Below, piece after piece: positions 1 to 11,800 of a DNA stretch of 64,000 nt (the stretch's first letter is position 1; the number at the start of each line of letters is the position of its first letter). The stretch spans positions 47,830,635-47,894,634 of the forward strand of contig NC_064827.1 in the NCBI RefSeq assembly GCF_024166365.1. Reading direction: 5' to 3'. Source of the stretch: Elephas maximus indicus. Taxonomy: Eukaryota > Chordata > Mammalia > Proboscidea > Elephantidae. Under the pieces are notes generated by a model. That model made no database searches, was not told where the DNA came from, and was given only the letters and a program-made list of their open reading frames with translations. A program made the position numbers and the translations under genes.

Positions 1-727
1 TTTTAAACTCTCAGCTCCATACCCGGCCCAAAGTGCTTGTTAGCTATTATTTGTTACTCTTTCATCATAAAACTCCAGCGTGTTCTAAAGACTTCCTCAT
101 CATTTAAGGACTTCATTATGTTAACCTTTACTGTTAGATAAGCTCCACTTTTCCAATCCTCCTCTCAAGAGTGTGGTAACCAGATGTATCAGCAAACACT
201 CCAGAATTTAGTGATTTAAAATAATGAACTTCTTTTTTTCCCCCCTCATTGTCCTGGGTATTGTCTGGGTAGTTTTTCTGGTCTAGGCCAACTTCACTAG
301 AGCTGGGTAATCTACCATGCCCGCTTTATGTGTCTGGAGACCGATTCGTTATGAGCTGGGACTCAGCAATGTACCTTCTCATAGTTCAGTAGGATAACCA
401 GGCTTGTTCCCGTGATGGTGGAAGGGTTTCCATCAGAAAGAGAGGGCAAGCTCTGAGAGCCATGCTTCTCCCGCCTCATGACCCACTGGGCATTTTGTGC
501 AAAGCTTCACAGATCAACACATTTTATATCACTTATTTTCCCCCTTTCCTTGTCATTTTCAAGCACTCCTTGCTCATGTTTTCCTACTATATTGAAGTAT
601 CTTTGTGTGTGACTTTACATCTTGGCAAAGATAGAAAGTTAGGCGAAGAGTTAAGAAAGGCCTGGCAATCTAATTCCCAAAAATCAGCCATTGAAAACCC
701 TGTGGAGGAGAGGAAGTGGGGATTTTT
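1..727. other. Unassigned sequence
   Basis: No gene, clear repeat or regulatory structure recognised. The 91-codon ORF at 462-737 has no similarity that I recognise and no splice context; it is probably chance. Confidence 0.5.
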
Positions 728-904
728 TTTTGCTTAGGTGGCATTGAGTTTATGTTAATGGTGGTGGAATGATTTTCAAAACGAAAGTGAGAATGGTTGT
801 ACAACTCGAAGCATGTAATCAATGTCACTGAATTGCACATGTAGAAATTGTTGAGATGGTGTATGTTTTGTTATGTATATTTTCATCACAATTTAAAAAG
901 AAAG
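728..904 (+). mobile_element. L1 3' end
   Basis: Contains the L1-type 3' UTR phrase 'cactgaattgcacatg' and an A-rich end. The same element recurs at 27130-27301. Confidence 0.55.
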
Positions 905-990
905 AAAACCATCTGGAACACAGTTCTACTCTGTACACATGCGGCTGCCATGAATCAGAATCGATTCGATGACAACTGGTTCTGCCTTGA
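905..990 (+). mobile_element. AfroSINE 3' fragment
   Basis: Only the RTE-like 3' half is left (from 'cagttctactctgtac' to 'gatgacaactggttc'). It abuts the L1 3' end. Confidence 0.7.
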
Positions 991-1727
991 TTCCTGGACC
1001 TGACGCCCCTGGGAAGCCTGTGTAGCCTCTCCAGGACTCAGGCCCTGCCTTGGCTCTGCCAGTTCTCTCAGGCCTTGACCACTCCCCCTAGCCAAGCAGG
1101 GCCTGAGCCCCTGTCTGTTGCCAGCCCTACTCCATCCCACACAGGCTCTGCTCTGCTCACCTGCCAACAGGCCAGCCTGGTCTTTTTCCTGCCTCCCCTC
1201 CCACCTCAGCACTGCCCCCTTGCCCAGTGGGCACAGTCTGTCTCCAGCTCCTCTCCTTCCTGCTGACTCAAATGACAGAACTCAGAGTTCCCATTTGGAC
1301 AGTGGACAAGGGCCAGTCCTGGGGACGCAGAGAGAGCAATTCCCACCAGTCCCATTGCCTGTGAGTTCCCTAAATGCAAGTAGACACAGAGCCAGAGGGT
1401 GGAGCTGATGAGTGAGTGGATCCTGCAAGCAGAGACCCATCCCTTAGTCCAGGAGATTGGGCAAACTGCACAGGTTTGGTGAGTACTGGGCTAAGGAGCT
1501 TTCTGGCGGCTCAGCCCTCTGCCGACACACCATCCAAATGGGTGCCTGACTCCTGCCTGGAGGCACAATGCCTTATCCAAAACCCTGTCTCTGGAAGGAC
1601 AGAAAACGTCAGTGCATCCTCAGGGACAAAGCGGCCCAGGCTCAGCCAGCTATCTGTTGCAAGCTGGCTCAGCTCCACAGCTGATGTGTGACTGACCTGA
1701 TGGTTTTTGGTGTTATGATCCACAGTT
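991..1727. other. GC-richer unassigned sequence
   Basis: Moderately GC-rich and pyrimidine-rich, with several overlapping short ORFs on both strands. None looks like a protein family and no splice-bounded exon is evident. Confidence 0.5.
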
Positions 1728-1955
1728 GATGTTCCACGAGAAAGTAAATGTGTTTCTAACCGTATTTATCTGATATTTCTAGGTGTGTGTGTGTTTGGGG
1801 GGAAGGATATGTAGACATCTCTTTAGATATATAAATATATCCCATATGTGATGTTCCAGGAGAAAGCAAATATGTCTCTAACCATCTTTACCAGATATTT
1901 TTTAAGGGGGGGATATATAGATATCTATTTAGATATATAAATTTATCTAACTTAT
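1728..1955. repeat. Two-copy tandem duplication, period 122 bp
   Basis: A block starting 'gatgttccacgagaaag' at 1728 repeats from 1850 as 'gatgttccaggagaaag'. Both run through a G-rich stretch into 'tttagatatataaat'. The copies have diverged by substitutions and indels. Confidence 0.75.
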
Positions 1956-1959
1956 CTGT

Positions 1960-2310
1960 TAAGCTACACTAACATATCAGGTACATTCCAGTTTGAGTAC
2001 GGGACATTTTGTTCTCCATATGTTTCCATATAAAAATAATGTGCAGCGGTGATTAGAAGAAAAATCACAACATCCTGAGGTGAATAAAGTGAAAAGCTGC
2101 CTTCCCCCATAAGCCCCCAGAGACCCTCCCCAGAGGTAACTATTGTTAGCATTTTTTTCCTTCAGCCTTCTAGAAATTGTCTACGCATGTGTAAACATGG
2201 ATTTGTATAACCTTGTATTACACATATGAATAGAATATTTTAATGTATACTGTTCATGACCTGTTTACAAGCTTTCTCACATGGCTTTATGGCTAAATCA
2301 TTTTATAATA
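1960..2310 (-). mobile_element. Probable old L1-derived sequence
   Basis: 'gaggtaactattgttagc' and the following stretch resemble the common mammalian L1 motif. Highly diverged, so tentative. Confidence 0.35.
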
Positions 2311-2413
2311 CAGACAGTCCCTGACTTAGAAGCATGTGGTATCCCAAACTTTAATTTGTAAGTCAGATTTCTGGAATTCAAAACACCTTTCCAGAGAAAT
2401 AATGTTCTAAATC

Positions 2414-2535
2414 ATGGGTTGGCAAACTTTTTCCAAAAAAGACCCCATAGTAAATATTTTCGGCTTTTCGAGCCACAGTATCTGTCACATGGGGCTGCCA
2501 TGAATGGAATCAACTCAACGGCAACTGGTTTTTTG
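2414..2535 (+). mobile_element. hAT-like MITE end fused to AfroSINE 3' fragment
   Basis: 2414-2474 matches the end of the MITE seen complete at 11706-11929 ('ggcaaactttttcc'). 2475-2535 is an AfroSINE 3' end ('aatcaactcaacggcaact'). Confidence 0.5.
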
Positions 2536-2639
2536 ACTGGCAGAGTCCCCCAAAATCTGTTTGTCCAGCCAAGTAAGCCAGAGCGGAGTGGTAAAGAAAG
2601 GGTGCCAGCGATGGGAAGCACAATAAAAATATTACATAA

Positions 2640-2830
2640 GTTCACAGGTCATTTAAGAGTTGACAAAATACTTGCCCGAGGATTATCCTTGTGATAACTC
2701 CGTAAGGCCAGGGATTTGGAGCTGGGTGCAATGACTTGCCCAAGGTGACAGAGCTAGCACCCGGCAGAGCAGAAGCCAGGGCTTCAAGTTTCTGAGCCTA
2801 AACCCAGCACTCTCCACATTTCCCACCCTG
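2640..2830 (-). mobile_element. MIR
   Basis: Core 'tgacttgcccaaggtgacag' followed by the tRNA-related end in reverse orientation. Confidence 0.75.
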
Positions 2831-3034
2831 CTTCCCAGGAGGTTCCATGCAGATCTGGTGGGCGTGGTTGTTTCTGTCCTCTCACCCTGATTTTCATTTA
2901 GTGGTTGGATTTCCATGACCACCACTGTACTAATTAAAGCGTCCTGCGCTTAAGCCTGCAGAACTGCTGTCCCTCACTTAAACCAGGAGGGTTGGCTAAG
3001 CATCCACATCTACACTGGGGAGGCAGTAGGGCCA

Positions 3035-3200
3035 AGCTGGGAAGAGAGCAGACTCCGCGGTCAGCCTGGGTAGGCTGAAATCCTAGATACGTGGCTGACC
3101 AGCTGCGTGAACTGAGCATGCTACTTAACCTCTAATCAGTGTATGAAAAACACACAAACCAGTGCCAAGCACATATAAAAGTTGAGTAGCATACAAATTT
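3035..3200 (+). mobile_element. MIR, diverged
   Basis: The order 'tggctgaccagctgcgtg' then 'cttaacctct' follows MIR. Weak. Confidence 0.45.
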
Positions 3201-4354
3201 CCATTGAGTCCTCATCTGACTTCTTTTGGGACTGTATCATAAATAGAAAACCACCCACAAGAGGTTGATTCTTTTATGTTTTCAACTTCATTTCTTCTTT
3301 CCAAGGGAAAAAAGTCACACACACCTCAACACAGTGAATGCCTTATGCACCCATGCTGACGGGTTTGGCTAACGAGTCTACCTGGTTGTGCACAGCCCCC
3401 TGGAATATAACTGATCCGACCCCTTAAGCCAGCTCCAATTTAAGATAAATTTAATAAATAGCAATCGTCCTTCTAATCTCTTTCTACATGTGATTGACAG
3501 GCATTTCTGGGAAAATAAGTTACTGTTCTTTAAGCTGGGACAGATGGACCTAAAGGCAAAATTACCTGAACACCTTCTCAAAACTGTGACAATCAGGTAT
3601 CAGGGGCTCCCCCTGCAGGCACCAGAAAGTAAAGGCTAAAATTCAAGGTGGATGTCATTTATATATCCTGTTCTTTTGAAAAAGTTTACAAGATGAAAAG
3701 GAATATATACTTGCCTCAAACTTCTCATCTTTCTGAAAGGTGTAAGTTCATGAAATGGATATTCTAACTTCCTCACAACAGGACACCTGAAGTACATGCC
3801 CGCAGACCCAAAAGGTCACACCAGGGACTCACTGGAGCGGGGGAGCTTGAGAGCACGTTATAGGAGAAATGGTTTAAGAAAATGGGGGTGCTCAACTAGT
3901 GAAGGCCAAGAAGTGGGAGCTGGAACTGTCTGACAGTTTAATGTGTGGAAGCAAGGAGCCTTACTCTGTGTGGTCCGACTCATGGGCGGAGCTTTTATCT
4001 CATATATAGGACATTTTTATAATGAGCACTGTCCATATAGAGTGAGCCGCACAGGGCAGGTGTGAAGACCTCATGAATGAGGGTGTCTAAGCAAGGCCTG
4101 GAAAGTCAAACACTGGGAATACTGAAGAAAAGACCCATGAACTGGCAGAGTTCCTTTTTTGCTCTAAAGTTCTGCAGATGTAGAATAAAACCCCAAACAA
4201 GAGAACGGTCTCCTTGCTAGGATGGCTGGTATCATTCCCAGAGTTACTTTTTTCCATATAAGCATCAACATTTTGTGCTTCAAGCCGTGATTCACTTTCA
4301 AAATAATTTTTTAAGAGAAAAAAACATTAAAATCAAACAAAAGAGTAGACCGTA
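3201..4354. other. Unassigned sequence downstream of TRMO
   Basis: No confident repeat or gene. Several poly-purine and AT-rich patches. Confidence 0.5.
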
Positions 4355-4495
4355 CCGTCAATCTCCTGGTTCTCATATTGTGCTAGTTACATAAGGTATC
4401 ACCACTGGGGGGAGCTAGTTGAAGGGTACATGGGGCTGCTATTTTACAACTTCAGTGAATCTGTAATTATTTCAAAATATAGTTTTGTTTTTAAT
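4355..4495 (+). mobile_element. L1 3' end (old)
   Basis: 'taccactggggggagctag' followed by 'gaatctgtaattatttcaa' is the ancient L1M 3' UTR pattern. Confidence 0.65.
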
Positions 4496-5065
4496 CAAAT
4501 TTAAGGTATTTTCCCAAGAAGTTCTAAGTAAAATCAAAGACAACAACTACAAGCCCATTTAGTTCCACGGTACAGTGTCATCCGCCACAAACGACTCTAC
4601 AAGTATCTACAAGCAAAGGGTTCATTTCAAAACCATGATCAATCGGCTATTAAGATTTACAACTATGATTAGGAATGCCTATGTCATGTTGACAGGTGTC
4701 TAATTTGGTTACACTGACCATAAATCTTCAGTTATCTGGGATCACATCACTCGAATTACTTACAGGCAATACATTCTTACAACTGCTTCCTACTATGTAT
4801 ACACACACAGGAACCTTGAACAGACTTAATTGCTGATTTATCAAACTGTATTACAATGATTTGCTTAAGTCTTACTTCCTCTCCTACCCATGATTTGCAA
4901 CAAGAACCGTATCGTGTTCATCTCATTTTATCACCAAAACCTAACCCACAGTAGGTTCTCAATAGTCACAGAGTAAGACGTGAACCAGTAATTACTTTCT
5001 TTGAAGATCCTTTTCTGATACAAAGACATTCAAAGAAATTCAAAGAGTCTCTTTTTCAGGATCAG

Positions 5066-5132
5066 GATTAAATATATATATTTATTAAAATATATTTTAT
5101 ATATAACTAACATATAAATACGTATATATCAG
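5066..5132. repeat. AT-rich low complexity
   Basis: Alternating TA/ATT sequence with short self-complementary stretches, downstream of TRMO. Confidence 0.6.
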
Positions 5133-5428
5133 TCTCTGAAACACAGGTTTAATGTGTTTATAAAAACCGTCTGCTTTTGATTTGTTAATTTCTAAAGACA
5201 TTGCAACTCAGAATAAAATAGAGGGCTTTTCCAGTCATGAAAACCAATGTCAATGACTGAACAGATCCCCTCAGCTTGAAATCTCCTGCTATAATGGTCT
5301 CTTTGCCTAATCTTACCAAGTCCCAAGAACAATCAGCTTCTTTCAGAACTCAGTGAGAGAGGATCACCTTTGAATTCTTTATAGTAACAGGCCAAAAGCA
5401 AAAGGCAGTTGCGCTACATTTTCTGTTG

Positions 5429-5434
5429 TTTATT
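5429..5434 (-). terminator. TRMO: Candidate TRMO poly(A) signal AATAAA
   Basis: Minus-strand AATAAA about 157 nt past the TRMO stop codon. No earlier canonical signal was seen between it and the stop. The call is inferred from position only. Confidence 0.5.
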
Positions 5435-5590
5435 AAAAGACGTTTTTCCAATAAACAGTTTGCACAACCCAAATCACTCAGTGAGACTACAAAGTGTTAC
5501 TTCCTTCTGCAAAGAAGATACATTATTTGCTTGTACAGAAAATCCAAATATCATATCCAAAGGTCAACTCAAAGATGTAATGGAGAATCG

Positions 5591-5850
5591 TTAAGATCCC
5601 AGAGACACCAAGGAATCTGCAGGGTCGTTCATCTGAACAGGCTCAGAGGCATGCTGGATCCTCAGAACTTCTGCAAAGCCATCACCAAACCAGCAAGTGA
5701 CATGTGCTATGTCTACGGTAAAATAGAAAAGACGGTCTTGGCAGAGCTTCCGTCGATACACAGACCGAGGATCCGCTGACAGCACGGCCTCGATGGCGCA
5801 CTTTGCTTCTCCTGCTGATTGAAAATATTTAAATGCAGTTTGACCAACAC
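5591..5850 (-). CDS. TRMO: TRMO coding exon 5 and stop
   Basis: Encodes the rest of codon 355 to residue 440, then TAA at 5593-5591. It holds the C-terminal TrmO domain with a DPRSVYRR turn and the hydrophobic core FYFTVDIAHVTCWF. The acceptor is CATTGCAG. At the exon 4/5 junction the protein reads SSGVGQ where human reads SSQDVGQ (recalled), which explains the one-residue length difference. Confidence 0.95.
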
Positions 5851-8800
5851 CTGCAATGAGAAGAACACAATCTAACTCTCAAAATTGTGCAGGTCACATT
5901 TCATTACCATTAACTTCGATACAGAATTTGGCTGGTTCCTTGAACAATCACTTAAAACAAATGGAGTTTGGAAATCTATTTAGTCATTACCAGAAATCAC
6001 CTGTGGCCCACTCTGGGCAGGGATCTGACCCCCGTGGTGGCCCCTGCTCTCTAGGAATATTAACATCAAGTTTTCTGCTTTCCAGTTCTCTCAAGATAAA
6101 AACGCAAGTCCTCACAATAGCCTATAAAACCCTTCCCTGTAGCCACTCTGACCTCAGCTTCTTCCACTCTGCTCCAGCCACGTAGCCTCAAACGTGCAGC
6201 AGCCGTTCTCAGCAAACACTCTACTGAGTGCCTGGAATGAGCTGTGCTGAATGAACAGCTGTTGAATGAAACACATCAGATGATGGTGTTGCCCAGTATT
6301 GTTTTATACTTCCGTGTTTCTTTTCAGCAGTCATACTGACAAATACTCCATGTAACTGCCTTCAGGTATACCAAGCTTAGTTCCACCTCATAGTAAAAGC
6401 TCACCCGTCATTCAGAAATAAAAAAACTGAAGGCACCTGGCTCACCTGAGCTGAGATGCCTGAGGTCCATCTCGGCGTGAGGGGTGAATCGAACTTCTAA
6501 CGTGGTCACAGGCGCCTCTCTTACCCAGGCAGGAACCATACTGTAGGGGGCTTCATCAGCAGCCCTGGAAGGGTAGTGAAGGGGCCCAGGCTGTGTCTCC
6601 ACACTGCTTCCCTGTAGGATCACTGCCTTTTGCCCCCTCCTTGACCTCTTATCTGTGCCTTCCTCAGAAAAGCTCTTCTCCAGGTGACATGAGCCAACCT
6701 GCTCTTCTGCCACAGTCGAATTCTGGCCACTTCTTGATTCTAAACCAAAACCTGCTGCTATCTCCTCCTCATGCTTAGGAGAGTGTCGAATTTTTGCTCT
6801 GTCATCACATTCCATGTGTTTCTCTTCTGAGGTTCTGTCTTCGAGACATTTAGGTTTCTCCTTAGTGCTCTTGTAGGGTTGTGGTTCAATGTACCCTGAG
6901 AGCTGTTGCTGGTCACAGTTATCAGTCATGCCACGAGACTGAAACTCAGTTTTTGGTTTATGTTTGCTACCTTGTAAATTAAAGTCTCCTAAGGGCTCAG
7001 TCAAACTCTGTGGAGAGTCATAGTCAGCTATGTAGGGCTTTATGTCCAAAACAGGTGTCCCATGTATCATGTCAATTCCAGAGAGGTAGATAGCTCCACC
7101 TATAATGTGAAAAAAAAAATTATCTTAAGGATATTAATTAACAATGATGAATAGTGCAAACAATGAAAGAACGTAACTGTACCTAAAAATTCTCTTTCTG
7201 CTGCCATCTGCTTATGCCTCACCAAGCTTACTCACAACGTTCTTATATGCACCAGGCTCTTTACACCCGGTACCAATGTGTGATTCTTTTTCTGCCTGGA
7301 GACCCATCCTCTTCTTCCCTGTCAAATTCCCACTTGCTCTACAAGGCCCTCAAATCACAGCTCTCCTACAAAGCCTTTCTGGCTCCTCCAGACACAAGCA
7401 TGCTTTCCGACAGGTTGCTACAGAGGAGCCTGCGCACACATCTCCACTAGAGTACTTCCTGCACAGCACAGCAGTGACCTGCTTAAAGGGGCTCTGCCCC
7501 AGGTGGAGGGCAGGACCCCTGGGCACAGGGTGCGGTTGGCTTCTTAAATGTCAAGTTGTCACTGAGCATTAATTTTTGAACTCTTACTAATTTTTAACCA
7601 TTCTATATTTACTATTTAATGGATACAAAGTCTTACAAGTTATTTTTGAATAATATAATTGCTTTTGATATATGGAACGACATGACAAACTGCGGGTGCC
7701 CTATGAGAGTGTATTTCAAAGTGTTGTTTGTTTGGTCCTTTTTTTCTTATTGTGCTTTAAGTCAAAGTTTACAGTTCAAGTTAGTTTCTCATATAAAGAC
7801 TTATACACATATTGTTATGTGACCTAGCTGCTCTTCCTATATTGGGACAGCACACTCCTCCTTTCCACCCCAGATTTCCCATGTCCATTCAACCAGCTCC
7901 TGGCCCTTTCTGCCTTCTCATCTCACGTCCGGACAGGAGCTGCCCTAAATGTATCTACTTGAGCTAGGAAGCACACTCCTCACAAGTATCATTTTATGTT
8001 TTATAGACCAGTCTTTGTCTGAAGAGTTGGCTTCAGGAATGGTTTTAGTTTTGGGCTAGCCGGGAGTCCATGGGCCATGTCTCCTTCATGTCTCCCTTCA
8101 GTCTCAGTCAGACCATTAAGTCTGGTCTTTTTACTAGAATTTGAGTTCTGCACCTCACTTTTCTCCTGCTGTCAGGGACTCTCTGTTGAGTTCCCTGTCA
8201 GGGAAGTCATTGGTGGTAGCCAGGCACCATCTCGTTCATCTGGTCTCAGGCTGATGGAGTCTCTGGTTTATGTGGCCCTTTCTGTCCCTTGGGCTCATAT
8301 TTTTCTTGTGTCTAAAAGTGCTTTTAATGCTAGCATTCTCGTCAATCATTTTATTTTCTTCAATGCCTAGTGGTTCTCAGGGGTTAGCACCCTTGGCACT
8401 AGTCTAAATAACAGCCAATGGTGAACACTATGTTGACTTTATAAGACTTTCTTTGGGTAAGGAAAACAAGTTAAAAGTAGACATGAAATAGGTTACCTTC
8501 TACCTTTTCCAGTTTGGCCAGGGTCAGTCCTATGGCATTGGGGCGATGGGGGCTCCTCGTGGAAAAAACACCAGTCTTTGCACCATTCAGCCTAGGAGGC
8601 TGCACTTTTGCCTTACAGCTCAAACGACCATTTTTGTGAAAAACAAACAAAATCCTATCGGAAAGAAACCAAACCAAGTAATAAAAGAGCAAAAATTATT
8701 TTCTCACATATCTGGGGGGAGGGGAACACTTTAATCTCCCAAAATTAAACAGAAAGAATGCTTCTCACATGAATGTTCTCCACGACATACTGTTAAGTAA

Positions 8801-11800
8801 AGAAAACATATTCCATTTTTTAAAACAAACACCCACACGACGTGTATATTTACGCTTCTATGTGCATCTAAAAAAAAAAAAGAAAATGTCTGGCAGGATA
8901 CACACCAAGCTGTTAAAAGTGATGATCTCAGAAGAGTGTGGGAGGGGTAGGGAAAGCAGAAAAGGGGAAAACAGAAGAGATGAGGAGAAATTTCTTTATA
9001 AACTTTTGAATTCATTTGGATAAGCAGCAATTTTTTTCACTTAACAATCCAACCGAGATCAGATAAACTAGGTCAGAACACCCAGGTTTCTCTCTTCCTA
9101 CTTTCTACTCTACCCATGTCTCTGAATTTACATGAAAAACAAATGAAACTACTTCAAAATAAACAATTTTAGGTTTTCACCTGTAAAGCTCAATATTATC
9201 AGTCAGAACAAGACCAGGGGCTGGCCAACTGTGGAACACATCATCAATTGCTCATATGCAAATTCAAGTTGAAGCTGAAGAAAATTAAAACAAGTCCACA
9301 AGAGCGAAGCACAACCTTGAGTGTATCTCATGTGAATTTGGAGGCCATCTCAAGAACAGATTTGACACATTGAACACTAGTGACCAAAGACCAGATGAGT
9401 TACTGGATGACATCAAGGACATCGTACATTAAGAAAGCAAGAGGTCATTAAAAAGACAGGAAAGAAATAAAAGACCAAAATGGATGTCAGAAGAGACTCT
9501 GAAACTTGCTCTCGACATTGGGTAGCTAAAGCAAATGGAAGAAATGATGAAGTACAAGAGGTAAACAGACGATTTTAAAGGGCAGCTCGAGAAGACAAAG
9601 TAAAGTATTACAATGACATATGCAAAGACCTGGAATTAGAAAACCAAAAGGGAAGAACACGCTTGGCATTTCTCAAGCTGAAAGAATTAAGAAAAAAATT
9701 AAGCCTTGAGTTGCAATACTGAAGGATTCTACAGGGAATATATTAAATGATGCAGGAAGCATCAAAAGAAGATGGAAGGAACACATACAGTCACTGTACC
9801 AAAAAGAATCAGTCGATGTTCAACCACTTCAGGAGGCAGCATATGATCAAGAACTGCTGGTACTGAAGGAAGAAGTCCAAGCTACACTGAAGACACTGGT
9901 GAAAAACAAAGCTCCAGGAATTGACAGAATACCAATTGAGATGTTTCAACAAATGGACACAGTGCCAGCGGTGCTCACTGGTTTATGTCAAGAAATTTGG
10001 AAGACAGCTACCTGGTCAACCAACTGGAAGAGATCCATATTTGCACCCACTTCAAAGAAACGTGATACAACAGAAAGCAAAAATTATCAAACGATATCAT
10101 TAATATCACACGCAAGTAAAATTTTGCTAAGATCTTTCAAAAGTGGTTGCAGAAGTACATGGACAGGTAACTGCTAGAAATTCAAGCCAGATGCAGAAAA
10201 GGACATAAAATGAGGGATATCATTGCTGATGTCAGATAAATCTTGGTTTAAAGCAGAGAATACCAGAAACTGTGTTTTACTGACTATACAAAGGCACTTG
10301 ACTGTGTGGATCCTAACAAATTATGGATAACATTACAAAGAATGGGAATTTCAGGACACTTAATTGTGCTCATGAGGAACCTGTACATAGATCAAGACGC
10401 AGTTGTTCGAACAGAACAAGCGGATACTGCGTGGTTTAAAGTCAGGAGAGATGTGCATCAGGGTTGTCTCCTTTCACCATACTTATTCAATCTGTATGCT
10501 GAGCAAATAATCCAAGAAGCTGGACTAAATGAAGAACGAGGCATCAGGATTAAAGGAAGACTTCATTAACAACTTGCATTATGCAGATGACACAACCTTG
10601 CTTGCTGAAAGCGAAGAGGACTTGAAGCACTTACTGATGAAGACCAAAGACTACAGCCTTCAGGATGGATTACACTTCAACATAAAGAAATCAAAAATCC
10701 ACACAACTGGACCAATAAGTGACATCATGATAAACAGAGGTAATACTGAACTTGTTAAGGATTTCATTTTACTTGCATCCACAATCAACGTCCACAGAAG
10801 CAGCAGTCAAGAAATCAAACAACACATTGCTTTCTGCAAATATGCTGTAAAAGACCTCTTTAAAGTGTTAAAAAGCAAAGATGTCACTTTGAGGACTAAG
10901 GTGCACCTGACCAAAGCCATGGTTATTTTCAATCTCATATGCATATGAAAGCTGGACAATGAACAAGGAAGACAGAAGAATTGATCCCTTAGAAGTATGG
11001 TGTTGGCAAAGAATACTGGATATATATCTTGGGCTGCCAGAAGAACTAACAAATCTATCCTAGAGGAAGTACAGCCAGAATGCTCTTAGAAGCAAGGATA
11101 GCAAGACTTCATCTCACATACTTTGGACATGTTATCAGGAGAGACCAGTCCCTGGAGAAGGACATCATGCTTGGTAAAGCAGACTGTCATCCAAAAAGAG
11201 GACGACCCTCAGTGAAGTGACTGACACAGTGGCTGCAACAATGGGCTCAAGCATAGCAAAGATTGTGAGGATGGTGCAGGCCTGGGCAGTGTTTTGTTCT
11301 GTCGTACACAGGGTCACTATGAGTTAGAACCGACTCTATGGAACCTAACAAAAATGAAGAAACTTAGACCAATTCAGCCTGCTGAATTTGAAGTGAGGCA
11401 GAATGGACAGAGATCGATAACCATATAAAAAAAAAAACAAAAACTCTGCCACTGAGTCAATTCCAACTCATAAAAGCCCTACAGGACAGACTGGAATTGC
11501 CCCATAGTATTTCCAAGGCTGAAATCTTTACAGAAGCAGATTGCCACATCTTTCTCCCATGGAGCGGCTAATGGGTTCGAACCATGACCATTCAGTTAGC
11601 AGCCTAGAGCTTTAACAACTGCGCCATAACACTTTATTAAAAGTATCCAAATTTCTAAGATTCCCTTTGCCTTTCAGAAAGAACAGACTTAAGTCTTCAC
11701 AGGTCTAGAGCAGGGTTCTGAAAACTTTTTCTGCAAAGGGTCAGAGATCAACACTTTAGGTTTTGTGGGCCAACCGGTCTCAACAATTCCGCTGGAAGCA

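Noticed and set aside
1-5400. FOXE1, expected on this side by human synteny
   Set aside because: No forkhead-domain sequence or polyalanine-coding CpG island is present.
10306-10948. Possible intact reverse-transcriptase gene
   Set aside because: It is split over frames in a truncated RTE copy with no endonuclease, so not functional.
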